Shown: in pieces, positions 44,379-56,286 of the stretch
How the letters are laid out: the number at the start of each line of letters is the position of its first letter
Position numbering within the stretch: the stretch's first letter is position 1
From: Schistocerca nitens
Lineage: Eukaryota > Arthropoda > Insecta > Orthoptera > Acrididae
NCBI RefSeq assembly: GCF_023898315.1
Contig: NC_064614.1
Location: 504,076,109 to 504,140,108 of the forward strand
DNA length: 64,000 nucleotides
Reading direction: 5' to 3'
Notes under the pieces: model-generated
What the model saw: only the letters and a program-made list of their open reading frames with translations
Told to the model about the DNA's origin: nothing
The model's database searches: none
Program-made: the position numbers and the translations under genes

Positions 44379-44462
44379 CTCTTCTGGAAGGCGTATGTCG
44401 TGCACAGTTCCGCCGTCCATCTCGAACGAAATTACACTTTTCATTCGCTCTCCTGCGTCCAT
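44379..44462 (-). CDS. Candidate first coding exon of a host gene
   Basis: On the minus strand ATG at 44462 opens 28 codons beginning MDAGERMKSVISFEMDGG and ending in LPEE. A strong splice donor, gtaagatac, follows directly (44378 downward). A tatatag sequence lies about 90 bp upstream and could be a TATA box. A possible downstream exon at about 43890-43995 (minus) has a good branch-point-like tactgat and a ccgcag acceptor, and codes for DSSADGDVQEEYLDLLQLDA, but its phase does not match a direct splice from this exon. I do not recognise the protein. It is the only piece of the window that looks like host coding sequence. Confidence 0.35.
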
Positions 44463-47400
44463 ATTAACTAACGCAACACCATTAAATTATATTAGCAGGC
44501 AACAAAATGTCAATTTCTCCACTTCAACAACTGGTTACTGCTCCGGAACGATAATGCTATATAATTCATCAGCTGCTCTGACTTTATTTTCCACTTAATA
44601 AAATTAATACGCGTTCAAACACTACCTATGCTTTGACTTCTATCCAACTTGTTGCACGTATAATTTGCTCAAAAATATCACAGAAAATATTTGTAATAAT
44701 ATGCTTGGCAGATTCTTCAAATTCAGCGCCATACAGTGTACGGTTAACTTTAATTAAATGTATGGTTTCATGAAGTTCTATACTAATATAAATCGAAAAG
44801 AGGTGCACTATGCTGCCTCATTACAAACTGACAAGATGATGGTTTACGCTTTATTGTCGGAGTACTCTGATTCCTGCGTCATTATTCTCTAATTCGGACA
44901 CTAACGTTACTTAGAATACAGCACTTAATTGCTCACGAAGTGAACAAAGTAGAATTACTGTTTTCATATCGTGTAGTACACGACATGTTGCAAAGTTCTG
45001 CGACGGTTTCCGTGTTGGTATAGCTGTTTTAGATAAGGGGTCTCTGATTACTCAGTGTAGTGTTTTTTATCATGTTTTGTTGTTGGTGAGAATCAGGGAA
45101 GAAGCAGAAATATACATATCCTATTGCTCTGTAAATATGTAGTTCATTTACGATTAAGACTAGTACCTGTTGTTGTGTCTATGTGTGTAAATTAACTTAC
45201 GTCTGTTTCCTTCTAACCTCGCATCATAATGTTTCTTATTGGTAATATATTCTATGTACAAACAGTTGTAAGTTGTGTGAAGAAGCCATTTCAGGACTAG
45301 AGTGTGTGTGATAAAAGAAGTTTCTGTTTTAAAAGTGTTTACTATTTTTTAGTTATTTTCAAGCGATGTTTTAGAATAAGTCGCGGCTACTTTTATACAT
45401 AACACAATGAACGTGGTGCGTAGAGAAAACAGAAAGGTACAGGTTAGGCAAATTAGAGCTAATAGCACTTAATATTTGCTAGACGGAGGCAAATATTTTG
45501 CGGCTCTTAGATTCTTTGGACAAATGTGCTAGGTCTAACTTCGCAGTCATACTAAATGCACTCTGCACACAAGCGTTATTTCATTGAAAGACACACAATC
45601 TGAGAATAGTTGATGCCTAAAATGTGCTTTATTTTTGAAGCGTATTAGGTTTAAGTTATGAGAAAAAGTCATGACGATAAAGATGTAATTTAGAATCTGC
45701 AGAAAAAATTAAAGGAAATATTTGTGTGTTTTGTTTCTGTAAAAAGTTTTCAGACTAACTAAGTCGTAAAAACACACTTATTTTCTCCGTAGGACTCTAT
45801 AAATCATATCCATTTACGATTAAAAGAAAATGTGTTCTAGCGATACAAAGTTTGTGAATAATACTGCCGATTGAGCCCTACGGTCGATACGGGGGCAAGA
45901 TGAGAAGTTCTCCACTTGACACAAGTATGGCACTGATTACAATGATATTTTATTTTAGTTACGTTCGCAAAAGTTTCGCTTATAGCGCAGTTGTAAACTT
46001 TATCGGTCAGCGTTGTGTTTTGGTAGTTCAAATGGACATACTGAATTTTCATTGGGTCTCAAAATTCTTTGTTGTCGACGCATTATGACAACGGAAATTG
46101 GATTAGGTTTATGAAAGATGTCCTCCGTCACTCTCAACAGCTCAGAGCGTCTCGCTGAATTCAAATGTACCTGTAGTGATCTTGAAGATGATACATATAA
46201 AGGACGTCTCACAATTGGTTCCCAATACGAAAATATCGAGGGAATGACTTTTATTTTGTTTGACGTTTGCCGATTTACGATCAATGAAACTAATGATTAT
46301 ATAAGCATATCAGAAGAAAAGGTACGGTACTTTTCATATTGAAAATCGACCGCGAGAAAGCTTTGTCAAGTATGAGTGTGGTATTTGTTGAATTCTGCCT
46401 AAAGAAATGTGCGGGAAGGTACGTCTTATCAGAGTTTTGGTATCTTTTAATTCCGTTATGCTTTAGGGTGCAAAAACAACTGGTGTCATACGCGCCCACT
46501 TTTTAATTCCGTGTAATTTATTTAGTAATAAAAGGCTTTTGTCATGATTAATATTTGTAACCCAGTTATATCGCTTACAAGAGGCCACACATAAATTTTA
46601 AATGATATCCTGTGTGTCCAATGTACTCATTGATTGCTTTGTTACATAACACGATACTGACATAAAGCTTCTGCAAAATACAGGGAAAGAGAGCAAGCTA
46701 GGGGATCTCTTCTGTCCCTTCCGTGGCGCGTTTATAATTTATTCAGCGCGGCAGCATTAAATTTTCCGGCCCGTAGGACCCGTCTTTGACATCGAGTGTA
46801 GCTGCAGACCCCGATGCCTGCAAGAGATTGGTGAACTGTTGAACTGTTCAGCCGGAGCGCAGTTCACTGGGCCAGCTAAGTCACACCTTTTTTATCTTTT
46901 AATTTACTCGACTTCGTTCTATTAACAGTTTTATCGAAAATTCCAGTTTCAATTGTGTGCCAGTTCACAGCGATCTACGACGAAATAAAAGTATTAGAGA
47001 CATTTCTTCTTCTCTTATTTCAGTTTTACTTCTTACTCTTCACATTGCATATAAAATATATAGACTATCTCTCTTTCCCTCTCTCTCTACACGCGCGCTG
47101 TTCATTGGCAGGAATTTGCAAACAATTTACCAGGAATGAAATTATTTGGTGAGGAACACATTTCATTGAATTATGGGAACGCAGAAAACCAAAAGGAAAC
47201 GGGATTTTTAAGAGATGCAAAGCCAAAAAAGGTACCTTATTTTCCTAACTAGATTTTTAGTTTCTTTCCTAAAATAAAATTTCTGCTAAAAAGCACCTTT
47301 TCAACTAACTGAATGATCTCATTCACAGGAGATGATGTTCACTGATAAAAATACAGTTAAGTAAACTTCTCAGTACTAGCTCCCTTATTTTATTAGTATA

Positions 47401-47639
47401 TGACGTTACGTACTGTTACCCCAACACTAGGGCAGTGCATTTTATCTCAAATCGTACAGAAAGACATTTCGGACTATGTTTGCCAATTTTCAGATGAAAC
47501 AAGGCGTTGCTTTCATCCAGTCGTTCTTCTTTAAATTGTTCCGTACGCGCACTCACAGAAATTTAACGGATGCGGTTGTTTCCATAGGTTCCTTAACAAT
47601 CGTGTAATGATATACACATACGTTTAAGCGCATTATGTT
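44463..47639. other. No identifiable gene
   Basis: AT-rich. The stretch at about 45850-46300 is open on both strands in short pieces. It includes minus-strand YHCNQCHTCVKWRTSHL, which looks like part of an old repeat, but I cannot name it. No splice-supported exon was found. Confidence 0.4.
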
Positions 47640-48420
47640 GTGGCTGTTTATGCTGAGTCAGCTGCCGTTTCCTGCACCAAACGCCTATCCTCTGCAGAGC
47701 TCCCGGCATTTCACCACACTTTCCTGATGCTTCACATCGTCTATATACAAATCCGTCATGCGGCAACAGCGTTATTCACTAAATCTATAGTGAATAGTAC
47801 TGGCTCTCTATCATTCTCTCAGGGTACACCCGAAGGTACTTTTACATTTAAGGATTTCTCTTCGTTAAGAACGACATAGTGTGTTGTTCTATAACACTCC
47901 ATTTCAGTCACGAAGGTGGTCAGATATTCCATAAACTTGTATTCTGTTCATTTGACGACAGCGTCGAACAGTATATAATTTCTGGAAGTCAAGGAACGAA
48001 GTGTAAACCTTGGTGTCACTGCTCCCTTTTGGGTCTCTGGACGAACAGAACGAACTGGGTTTCATACGATTGCTGTTTGTGTAACTCATGACGATTCCTA
48101 CAGAGGAGATTTTCGATCTTCAGAAAAATCGTAATACTAGAGCACAAAACGTATTCCAAAATTCTGCATCTGTGTGACTCTAATGGTACAGGTCAACAGG
48201 CGTGTTCTTCTGTTCGACAAACCTTCTCGAAAATGAGAATGATCTACACATTTTTGAAATCAGCAGCAACGCTATGCTCTTCCAAGGATCTAACAAAACA
48301 GGTGACAGTTCTTTCGTAAACCCTACGTACAGTCTTCTAACCATACCAGCAGGTCCAGTTGTCCTCCCCCGTTTGAGCGATTTTAGCTGATGTTCTGTGC
48401 TGAGGTCGCCCACCGCAATA
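47640..48420 (-). pseudogene. Decayed LINE reverse transcriptase (related to the LINE at 5-7 kb)
   Basis: Minus-strand pieces in RT order: LKRGRTTGPAGMVRRLYVGF with KELSPVL (48370-48300, the fingers block usually kaPGPDG), then YTSFLDFQKLYTVRR (48000, motif A with the catalytic D), MNRIQVYGISDHLRD (47930), VVLNEEKSLNVKVPSGV (47870-47820, before motif B) and LFTIDLV (47790). They align block by block with the RT at 5050-6200. Motif C (FADD) is not readable. Frameshifts and stops are many, so this is one of the oldest elements in the window. Confidence 0.65.
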
Positions 48421-49198
48421 TAGTCTTCATTGGCCAGGGAATGTTGGTAAACGTATCACATATGACGCATTCACAAACTTCGAAGGGTTTTATTGTAACT
48501 ACTGCCATATATTTTACATATGGTTACTATGGCATTAGTGCGTCAACTGAAAACCAGAATCGTAATACAATCTGCGTCCGTAGCCGTGCAGTCGCTGAGT
48601 GACTGGAAAGATGGCTTTGGCTCGTAAACTTACGTGTAATTTGAAAAAGTCTTAAGATATTGTGTCACACAGCTGGAAGAAATTTCACATAAAGATTCCA
48701 GAGGCCTCCTCTCATAGCTGTTATTACATTCTTTTGAGCTTCCTTCAGTTATTGTTTGACAACTAGGCTTTCTAAGAGTATTGTACGATACTCTTGAGTT
48801 TTGTCCATTTATGCTCTACATTTTCTGTTTGAAAAATGAAAATTTGATATTGGTTTCTCGGTAGTCTGTAATATGTTTCATGTCGCACTAACAAAGCAAA
48901 AATATTTTGCTACTGGCACACGTAGTTCGCTATATTACAACGACCTTATGATGAAACAGTTATTTGTATTCTGCTTCAGTGAATTTTATTTTTATTTTAG
49001 TGTCACCACGCGTTTCGATGGTCGTGCCGTCATTGTCAGCTGGATTACTGTACTTTTATGTAGCTGACTTTCCTTGTGACATACACGTGTGTTTCCTCTT
49101 TGGCAGACACCGCTGTCAGGGAAGTTACGTCATTTTGCACTGGTGAAGAGACAGTGTTATATACAGCACTTTTCTGTATTTACTGTATATAAAATCTG
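48421..49198. other. No identifiable gene
   Basis: May include the upstream part of the decayed LINE on its left, but no readable domain. The frame at 48873-49067 shows no motif. Confidence 0.4.
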
Positions 49199-49312
49199 TA
49201 CATAAAGTATGTTGTTGTTGTTGTGGTCTTCAGTCCTGAGACTGGTTTGATGCAGCTCTCCATGCTACTCTATCCTGTGCAAGCTTCTTCATCTCCCAGT
49301 ACTTACTGCAAC

Positions 49313-50984
49313 CTACATCCTTCTGTACCTGTTTAGTGTATTCGTCTCTTGATCTCCCTCTACGATTTTTACCCTCCACGCTGCCCTCCAATACCAAATT
49401 GGTGATCCCTTGATGCCTAAGAACATATCTACCAACCGATCCCTTCTTCTAGTCAAGTTGTGCCACAAACTTCTCTTCTCCCCAATCCTATTCAATACCT
49501 CCTCATTAGTTATACGATCTACCCATCTAATCTTCAGCATTCTTCTGTAGCACCACATTTCGAAAGATTCTATTCTCTTCTTGTCCAAAGTAGTTATCGT
49601 CCATGTTTCACTTCCATACATGGCTACACTCCATACATATAATTACAGAAACGACTTCCTGACACGTAAATCTATACTCGATGTTAACAAATTTCTCTTC
49701 TTCAGAAACGCTTTCCTTGCCAATACCAGTCTACATTTTATATCCTCTCTACTTCGATCATCATCAGTTATTTTGCTCCCCAAATAGCAAAACTCCTTTA
49801 CTACTTTAAGTGTCTCATTTCCTAATCTAATTCCCTCAGCATCACCCGACTTAATTCGACTACATTCCTTTATCCTCGTTTTGCTTTTGCTGATGTTCAT
49901 CTTATATCCTCCTTTCAAGACACTGTCCATTCCGTTCAACTGCTCTTCCAAGTCCTTTGCTGTATCTGACAGAATTACAATGTCACCGGCGAACCTCAAA
50001 GTTTTTATTTCTTCTCCATGGATTTTAATACCTACTAAGAATTTTTCTTCTTTTTCCTTTACTGCTTGCTCAATATACAGATTGAATAACATTGGGGAGA
50101 GGCTACAACCCTGTCTCACTCCCTTCCCAACCACTGCTTCCCTTTCGTGCCCCTCGACTCTTATAACTGCCATCTGGTTTCTGTACAAATTGTAAATAGC
50201 CTTTCGCTCCCTGTATTTTACCCTGCCACCTTTAGAATTTGAAAGAGAGTATTTCAGTCAACATTGTCCAAAGCTTTCTCTAAGTCTACAAATGTTAGAA
50301 ACGTAGGTTTGCCTTTTCTTAATCTTTCTTCTAAGATAAGTCTTAGGGTCAGTATTGCCTCACGTGCTCCAATATTTCTTCCCTGAGGTTAACTTCTACC
50401 AGTTTTTCCACTCGTGTGTAAAGAATTCGTGTTAGTATTTTGCATCCTTTACTTATTAAACTGATTGTTCGGTAATTTTCACATCTGTCAGCACCTGCTT
50501 TCTTTGGGATGGGGATTATTGTATTCTTCTTGAAGTCTGAGGGTATTTCGCCTGTCTCATACATCTTGCTCACCAGATGGTAGAGTTTTGTCAGGACTGG
50601 CTCTCCCAAGGCCGTCAGTAGTTCTAATGGAATGTTGTCTACTCCTGGGGCCTTGTTTCGACTCAGGTCTTTCAGTGATCTATCAAACTCTTCAGGCAGT
50701 ATCGTGTCTCCCATTTCATCTTCATCTACATCCTCTTCCATTTCTATAATATTGTCCTCAAGTACATCGCCCTTGTATAGGCCCTCTGTATACTCCCTCC
50801 ACCTTTCTGCTTTCCTTTCCTTGCTTAGAACTGGGTTTCCATCTGAGCTCTTGATATTCATAGAAGTGATTCTCTTTTCTTCAAAGGTCTCTTTAATTTT
50901 CCTGTAGGCAGTATCTGTCTGACCCCAAGTGAGATACGCCTCAACATCCTTACATTTGTCCTCTAGCCATCCCTGCTTAGCCAT
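49313..50984 (-). pseudogene. RTE-like LINE reverse transcriptase (copy 2)
   Basis: Three frames make up the RT. 50984-50349 has NKAPGVDNIPLELL and ADRCENYRTISLIS. 50188-49643 has GVRQGCSLSPMLFNLYI and IKTLRFAGDIVILS. 49621-49313 is the thumb and C-terminus (YGSETWTITTLDKKRIESFE, MLKIRWVDRITNEEV). A deletion near 50384 removes part of the block before motif A that copy 1 keeps (EDQFGFRRN). In motif C the usual ADD reads AGD, so one catalytic aspartate is lost. The element cannot reverse transcribe. Confidence 0.85.
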
Positions 50985-51043
50985 TGTGCACTTCCTGTCA
51001 ATCTCATTTTTGAGACGTTAATATTCCTTTTTGCCTACTTCAT

Positions 51044-51912
51044 TTACTGCATTTTTATATTTTCTCCTGTAACCCAAGGATTTCTACTAGCCCTCGTTTT
51101 TTTACTTACTTGATCCTCTGCTGCCTTCACTACTTCATCTCTGAAAGCTACCCATTCTTCTTCTACTGTATTTCTTTCCCCCATTCCTGTCAATTGTTTC
51201 CTAATGCTCTCCCTGAAACTCTGTACAACATTTGGTTTAGTCAGTTTATCCAGGTCCCATCTCCTTATATTCCCACCTTTTTGCGGTTTCTTCAGTTTTA
51301 ATCTACAGGACATAACCAATAGATTGTGGTCAGAGTCCACATCTGCCCCTGGAAATGTCTTACAGCTTAAAACCTGGTTCCTAAATCTCTGTCTTACCAT
51401 TATATAATCTATCTGAAACCTGTCGGTATCTCCAGGCTTCTTCCGTGTATACAACCTTCTTTTATGATTCTTGAATTAAGTGTTAGCTATGATTAAGTTG
51501 TGCTCTGTGAAAAAATCTACCAGGCGGCTTCCTCTTTCATTTCTTAGCCCCAATCCATATTCACGTAGTATGTTTCCTCCTCTCCCTTTTCCTACTACTG
51601 AATTCCAGTCACCCATGACTATTAAATTTTCGTCTCCCTTCACTACCTGAATAATTTCTTTTATTTCATCATACATTTCTTCAATTTCTTCATCTGCAGA
51701 GCTAGTTGGCATATAAACTTGTACTACTGTAGTAGGCATGGGCTTCGTGTCTATCTTGGCCACAATAAGGCACTCACTATGCTGTTTGTAGTAGTTTACC
51801 AACACTCCTATTTTTTTTATTCATTATTAAACCGACTCCTGCATTACCCCTATTTGATTTTGTATTTATAGCCCTGTATTCACCTGACCAAAAGTCTTGT
51901 TCCTCCTGCCAC
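51044..51912 (-). pseudogene. RTE-like LINE endonuclease (copy 2, partial)
   Basis: The copy begins within the endonuclease just after the catalytic-E block. Readable pieces are GVGLIMNKK before an 8-A run. After a frameshift, 51805-51476 has LVNYYKQHSE, VQVYMPTSS and DENLIVMGDWNSVVG (the GDxN motif intact). The piece 51454-51044 has DRFQIDYIMVRQRFRN and DSDHNLLVM. The frameshift in the 8-A run is at the same place as in copy 1. Confidence 0.8.
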
Positions 51913-51924
51913 TACTTAAAGCAT

Positions 51925-52786
51925 ATCTGAGCGAATGTAATTGCTATATGCTGCCGTAGTGAACTATACGTGTTTGTCACTACACACATCAATATCACAA
52001 TATTTATAAAGTATACAGTTCAAAGATGTTTTTCACAAAGGGTATGGTAATATAGCTAGAGCTGCTTCAAATCTGTTGTGATGTATCAACGTTACAAATC
52101 CTTTAGTTTCCATATTACTACACAAATATGAAATTAATTACTGTAACTTAAAGAATGAAAAAGTGACAGAACTGACATGGAAAGTTGATATTAGTGCATG
52201 ATGTACTTATTCTGCTAACAATCATTATTTTATATGAAAATTGAAAATTAAAGTGGGCTACGTAACCTTTGTTGACAGCTTGTTGGTATTCATTAAGCTG
52301 GATTCTGTTTTTTCATTGAATAATAACCTTCTTGTTTTGTATACAAATCTCATGTTCTTCGTACAGACCCATCGTGTTGTCATTCCGTAATTTATGCAGC
52401 ATTTTACGTTTGTACTGTTCCTGATCTGTCAGATGTATTGTATCGGAAACAGTCGATAAATTTTCTTTTTTTATAGAACATTAAAACTACGTCCAGTTTG
52501 GCATATATAATGAATAGGACATTCAGAACCAACAGCTTTGCTGATATAAGCTATGGAGTAAATGCCACGGTTGTTTTCAGTACTGTTGAGTAAATGATTC
52601 ACTGCTCAACGTTAACTGAATGAAAAATTTGCGGCATTATTGTAAGGAGGGGATCTAAGACATCACTCTCACAAGTTGGCTCACTGTTCAGCTGCTCAAG
52701 GGAATATTAGGACAAGGCGCTGAAGACTTCGTCACACGAGTCTTTGTCTCTATCATCCTCCTTAATCACTTGAATCATTCACTCTG
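51925..52786. other. No identifiable gene
   Basis: AT-rich DNA between the LINE and the LTR retrotransposon; no motif seen. Confidence 0.5.
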
Positions 52787-52790
52787 CGCT

Positions 52791-53587
52791 TTTAATATTT
52801 TTTTGTGGGATCTAAAATTTAAAAAACCTCTCTCACTCCGGCCTGATTTAGCTTCACTGATCAGGATAGTAGAAACATGCATATGTTAATGGAATTTTCA
52901 TTCACAAAGCAGGCTTATCACATTCACACAGTTCAATACTGTTCTATCCTGATTAAATTGAGCTTAACTTAAATTCCATAAGGCAGTGAAGCAATTTCAA
53001 AGTCTCGGTGCGACGAAAATTGTCAGTCGATCTCCTGGAAACATTTTTAATAATTATTAACTTTCGGTGATCACATGGGGAAGACCGGAAATCTGCTGGT
53101 AAGACCGTGTTAGCCTATTTATTTGAAGTAACTGGATATATCTTGAGCATACAAAACGGCAGGTTCGTCCAGTGTAAATCAGACGTTCCCCACTGATCCC
53201 GTGCAAGCGTAGTAAGCAGACACTGTCAATAATAATCAGTTAAATAATACGCGAACACACTTACTTTAGTTTAGTTCATGTATTAAATTCCTTCTCATAC
53301 AGAATCTCATCAAGATGGCGACTAGCTCAACAATACATTCATATACATCCTCCTTCTTTCACGACTAATCGGCAAGAATTCCTTCATTCTTTTCATAAGA
53401 GAAAACATAGATAGCAGAGAAGCTATTCCATGGAGTAAATGGACGCTCCAAGGAATAATTGGGCTTGAAACTACTTTGCATTGATAATCGGTAAGATAAG
53501 AAGAGATATTTCGAGATATGTACTGAGTTATATAATTTATAAAATTTCTGAAAATATCGCGGAGAGACTGCTACAAGAGACATTACA
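52791..53587 (-). repeat. 3' LTR
   Basis: 797 bp. On the minus strand it starts TGTAATGTCTC. It differs from the other LTR at only about ten positions plus three small indels by eye (roughly 1 percent). A purine-rich gaggggcga lies just outside on the internal side and could be the polypurine tract. Confidence 0.92.
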
Positions 53588-54091
53588 TCGCCCCTCGCAG
53601 CGAGCAAAGTTGATATGTATCCACTTTGCGAGCGAACTATTGGCTTAGAAAACTCGTTAGAATTTGTGGAACATACGTTCCTTTAAATTTTAAGAAGTTA
53701 GTAAGATTTTTTTTATTACAAAAATTTCTAAGTGATTTGGTATCTTCGTTACCTAGATACCTAGTTGTTGCTTTCACGTGTACTGGGGCATACCCGCATC
53801 CCACGTACACAACCAGGGAAGATGGACTTACATAGTTGTTAATCAGGTCTACCTATTCAGGAACTGGCCTTCACAGGGAAACCCCGGAAAACCTGGAGGC
53901 TTAGACCCCAACTAGGTATCACAGATGAAAGGAAAGACAGAATAATTTAGAAATTTGAGAGACATTCTACAATTCATAGGTAAGATAAAAGCCAAAAAAA
54001 ATCTTTAGACATGCAAATTTTTTATAATCTTCTGAAAAATTTTCTTCAGCGATGTCTGGCTGAACTGCGGTGAAACTGATCGAACAGGAGC

Positions 54092-54459
54092 ATGGGACAC
54101 GGCACGGAGGACAGGCGTCGCATTGGCGTACCGGACAGGAGACGTAACGGATTTGAGAGACCAGAAGCAACCTCAGGAACAGGTACTCAGGATTGTGGCA
54201 TGAAACAATCGAAATTCGTCTAAGGAATGGTCAACTATTAAAGATTCCTGGAAGAGAAGGGTTAGTCGAATTTCTCCAGATGCATTTTGAACTCAAATAT
54301 GGACCTGATCCATCCAATCTTCCATCTGAGGAATGGGAAAATCCATTCGTCTTATACTTTCCACAGCTAGGTGTCTTAATCGATACTGTAGTTGCACAAT
54401 ATCACAACTCGGAAAACAATTTTGAAAACAAGGTTAATTTCATCCATCTTCTTGAGTAA
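54092..54459 (+). CDS. Antisense ORF between pol and 3' LTR, function unknown
   Basis: On the strand opposite to gag-pol, ATG at 54092 opens a basic 41-codon frame (EDRRRIGVPDRRRNGFERPE). It overlaps an 88-residue frame (54193-54459) reading LLKIPGREGLVEFLQMHFEL and EEWENPFVLYFPQLGVL, with protein-like composition. The second frame has no ATG at its start in this copy, so it may need splicing or a frame change, or may be broken. I know no family for it. Antisense genes occur in some LTR elements, but chance cannot be ruled out. Confidence 0.35.
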
Positions 54460-55202
54460 GCCGAAAGGTTCTAATCCTGGTTTCAATTATTTATTTATTT
54501 TTATTTTTTTCGTTGGCTTTTCCTGGTGGAAGTAGATCTGAATGTTTCCTAATTTGGTTTCGAGTACGAATGTGGATAGCATGTCAGAATGTTAAAAACT
54601 TTATTATTTGAGACGATTTCAAAAAAAAATTATATCTTACTCATTCATAATTAAAATGAAATTTTGCTGAAAGAGAACGTTTAATTAAGTCTTGCTGCAT
54701 GACCTCTCCATTTGAAATTGTTTGTTAGTATTGATTGACGACCAAATTTTTCTCTTTTATACTCCGATTTCCGCGTTTTCTCATGAACATATATGAATGC
54801 AATATAACAATAAACAAATCCAACTGGAAAATGACACATTATTATAAATTCAATGAAGAACTTTCTTATTAACTCTAATTTTATAAACACACACTAAGCT
54901 AGTTAATTAAATCCTCTTGAATAGAATTTAGCTCGAGCCAAAAAAAAAAACAGCGAGTCTTTATATCTGTGGACAGTAGCAATCGATTCTAATTTCCTAA
55001 CGCTGTTCATTTGTTCTCCTGTGAACTGTCAGTTTACAAACACTAACTTTACACGCAAGCGCCGTATTCGATCATATAGTTTCAGTAAACTTATTCTCAC
55101 TGGAGATTAACACTCCCTGAATGTATATTATTTCACACGCACAAGCTTCTTTGGTGATCATCGTGTAGACAGATAATCCGTAAGTCTTCACAGCAGCAAT
55201 AG
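54460..55202. other. Internal LTR-element DNA without readable gene
   Basis: Expected to code for the rest of the integrase, but no D, D35E or C-terminal motif can be read in any frame. The stretch is AT-rich and may be replaced or deleted sequence. Confidence 0.5.
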
Positions 55203-55650
55203 CTACAGTTCCAATACTTTTCTAAATATTCCTATACTATCACAGAAGCCAATAATGTACTTAACACCACCTCTGGCTCTAGGAAGTGGTCCACAAATAT
55301 CACATGATATAAGTGATCTTGGTACTTCAGGTATTATTGAGTGAAGCGCAATTTTATTTCCCTTGTTGTCCGGCTTAGCCTTTTGACAGAGAACACATTT
55401 ATGTATGACTTTGTGCACTTTTAGCCCTATATTTGGGAAGTAACAATAATATCTAATCTTATTAGCACACTTTATAACACCAACATGACCCCAGGTCAAA
55501 TGTGTAAACCAAATTAATCGTTCTTCATATTCTTCGGGTATGCAGACACACCACTTTGGATTCTCAGCCTTCTCAAATTTAAAAAAATAAAATATTATTC
55601 ACAAGCCGGTAGTATTCCAAATTGATCAAACTATTTTGTTGATTGAATTG
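55203..55650 (-). pseudogene. Integrase N-terminal zinc domain and first catalytic Asp (truncated)
   Basis: Integrase would insert the cDNA. The minus-strand reading shows the HHCC finger (THLTWGHVGVIKC with H-x4-H, then HKCVLCQKAK with CxxC) and SLISCDICGPLP, whose D is the first catalytic residue, followed by IIGFCDSIGIFRKV. The frame ends soon after. The second Asp, the Glu and the C-terminal domain are not present, so the enzyme would be inactive. Confidence 0.85.
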
Positions 55651-55737
55651 TCGTATTACAGCATTCCATCGTCGATAGTTCTTCTGAAGCTGAGCCATTG
55701 TCTTACATAAATGAATATAATATAACTTGTAATTATT

Positions 55738-56286
55738 TTATTGAAGAAGAAGCACTGGAAATTCTGCCTTATTATTTACATCCAGTTCAGGTGTTATTCC
55801 TCCTGGAGATCTTGACAACGCGTCAGCTATAATATTTTCTTTTCCGGCTACATGAATAATTTGAAACTGATATTCTTGCAGCACCAGCGTCCACCTTGAC
55901 AAGCGAGGATGCAGCAACTTACAAGTTTGTAAAAAGGCTAGTGATTGGTAGTCACAATAAACGGCTATCCTTGAACCATATACATAATAATTAAACCATT
56001 TCAAAGACCAAATACCTGCTAAAGCTTCCAATTCCGTAGTGGTATATGCTCTTTCACAGGTGGATAAAACTCTGCTAGCAAATGCAATTGGACAAACGTG
56101 TTTTACACCATCAATATACCTAATTTGAAATAAACAAGATCCTAATCCCACATATGATGAGTCAGTGGCTAAACAGAATCCGACATTCATATCAGGGTGG
56201 TATAATAACGGAGCATTTATCAATTGATCCTTAATTTCACAAAAAAGCCTTTTCACAATCATTAGACCATTGCCATGGTACATCAT
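55738..56286 (-). pseudogene. pol RNase H domain
   Basis: Removes RNA from the RNA-DNA hybrid. The piece has FCLATDSSYVGLGSCLFQ (usual ..TDAS..GLGAVL), TTTELEALAGIWSLKWF (the catalytic E), YCDYQSLAFLQTCK (third acidic residue) and HVAGKENIIADALSR. All expected acidic positions are visible. It is one frame away from the RT because of a slip in a T run near 56255. Confidence 0.88.

Larger units (their letters stand above)
49211..51912 (-). mobile_element. RTE-like LINE, copy 2, 5'-truncated
   Basis: The same family as the copy at 25638-35378, but truncated at the 5' side within the endonuclease, at 51912. The 3' end at 49211 has the same caacaaca tail. An imperfect direct repeat, tacataaagtat at 49199-49210 and tacttaaagcat at 51913-51924 (10 of 12 identical), is a likely target duplication. 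It has no later insertions. Confidence 0.88.

Noticed and set aside
53588..55202. env-like gene downstream of pol in the LTR element
   Set aside because: No signal peptide, membrane anchor or cleavage motif on the sense strand; only an antisense frame is visible.
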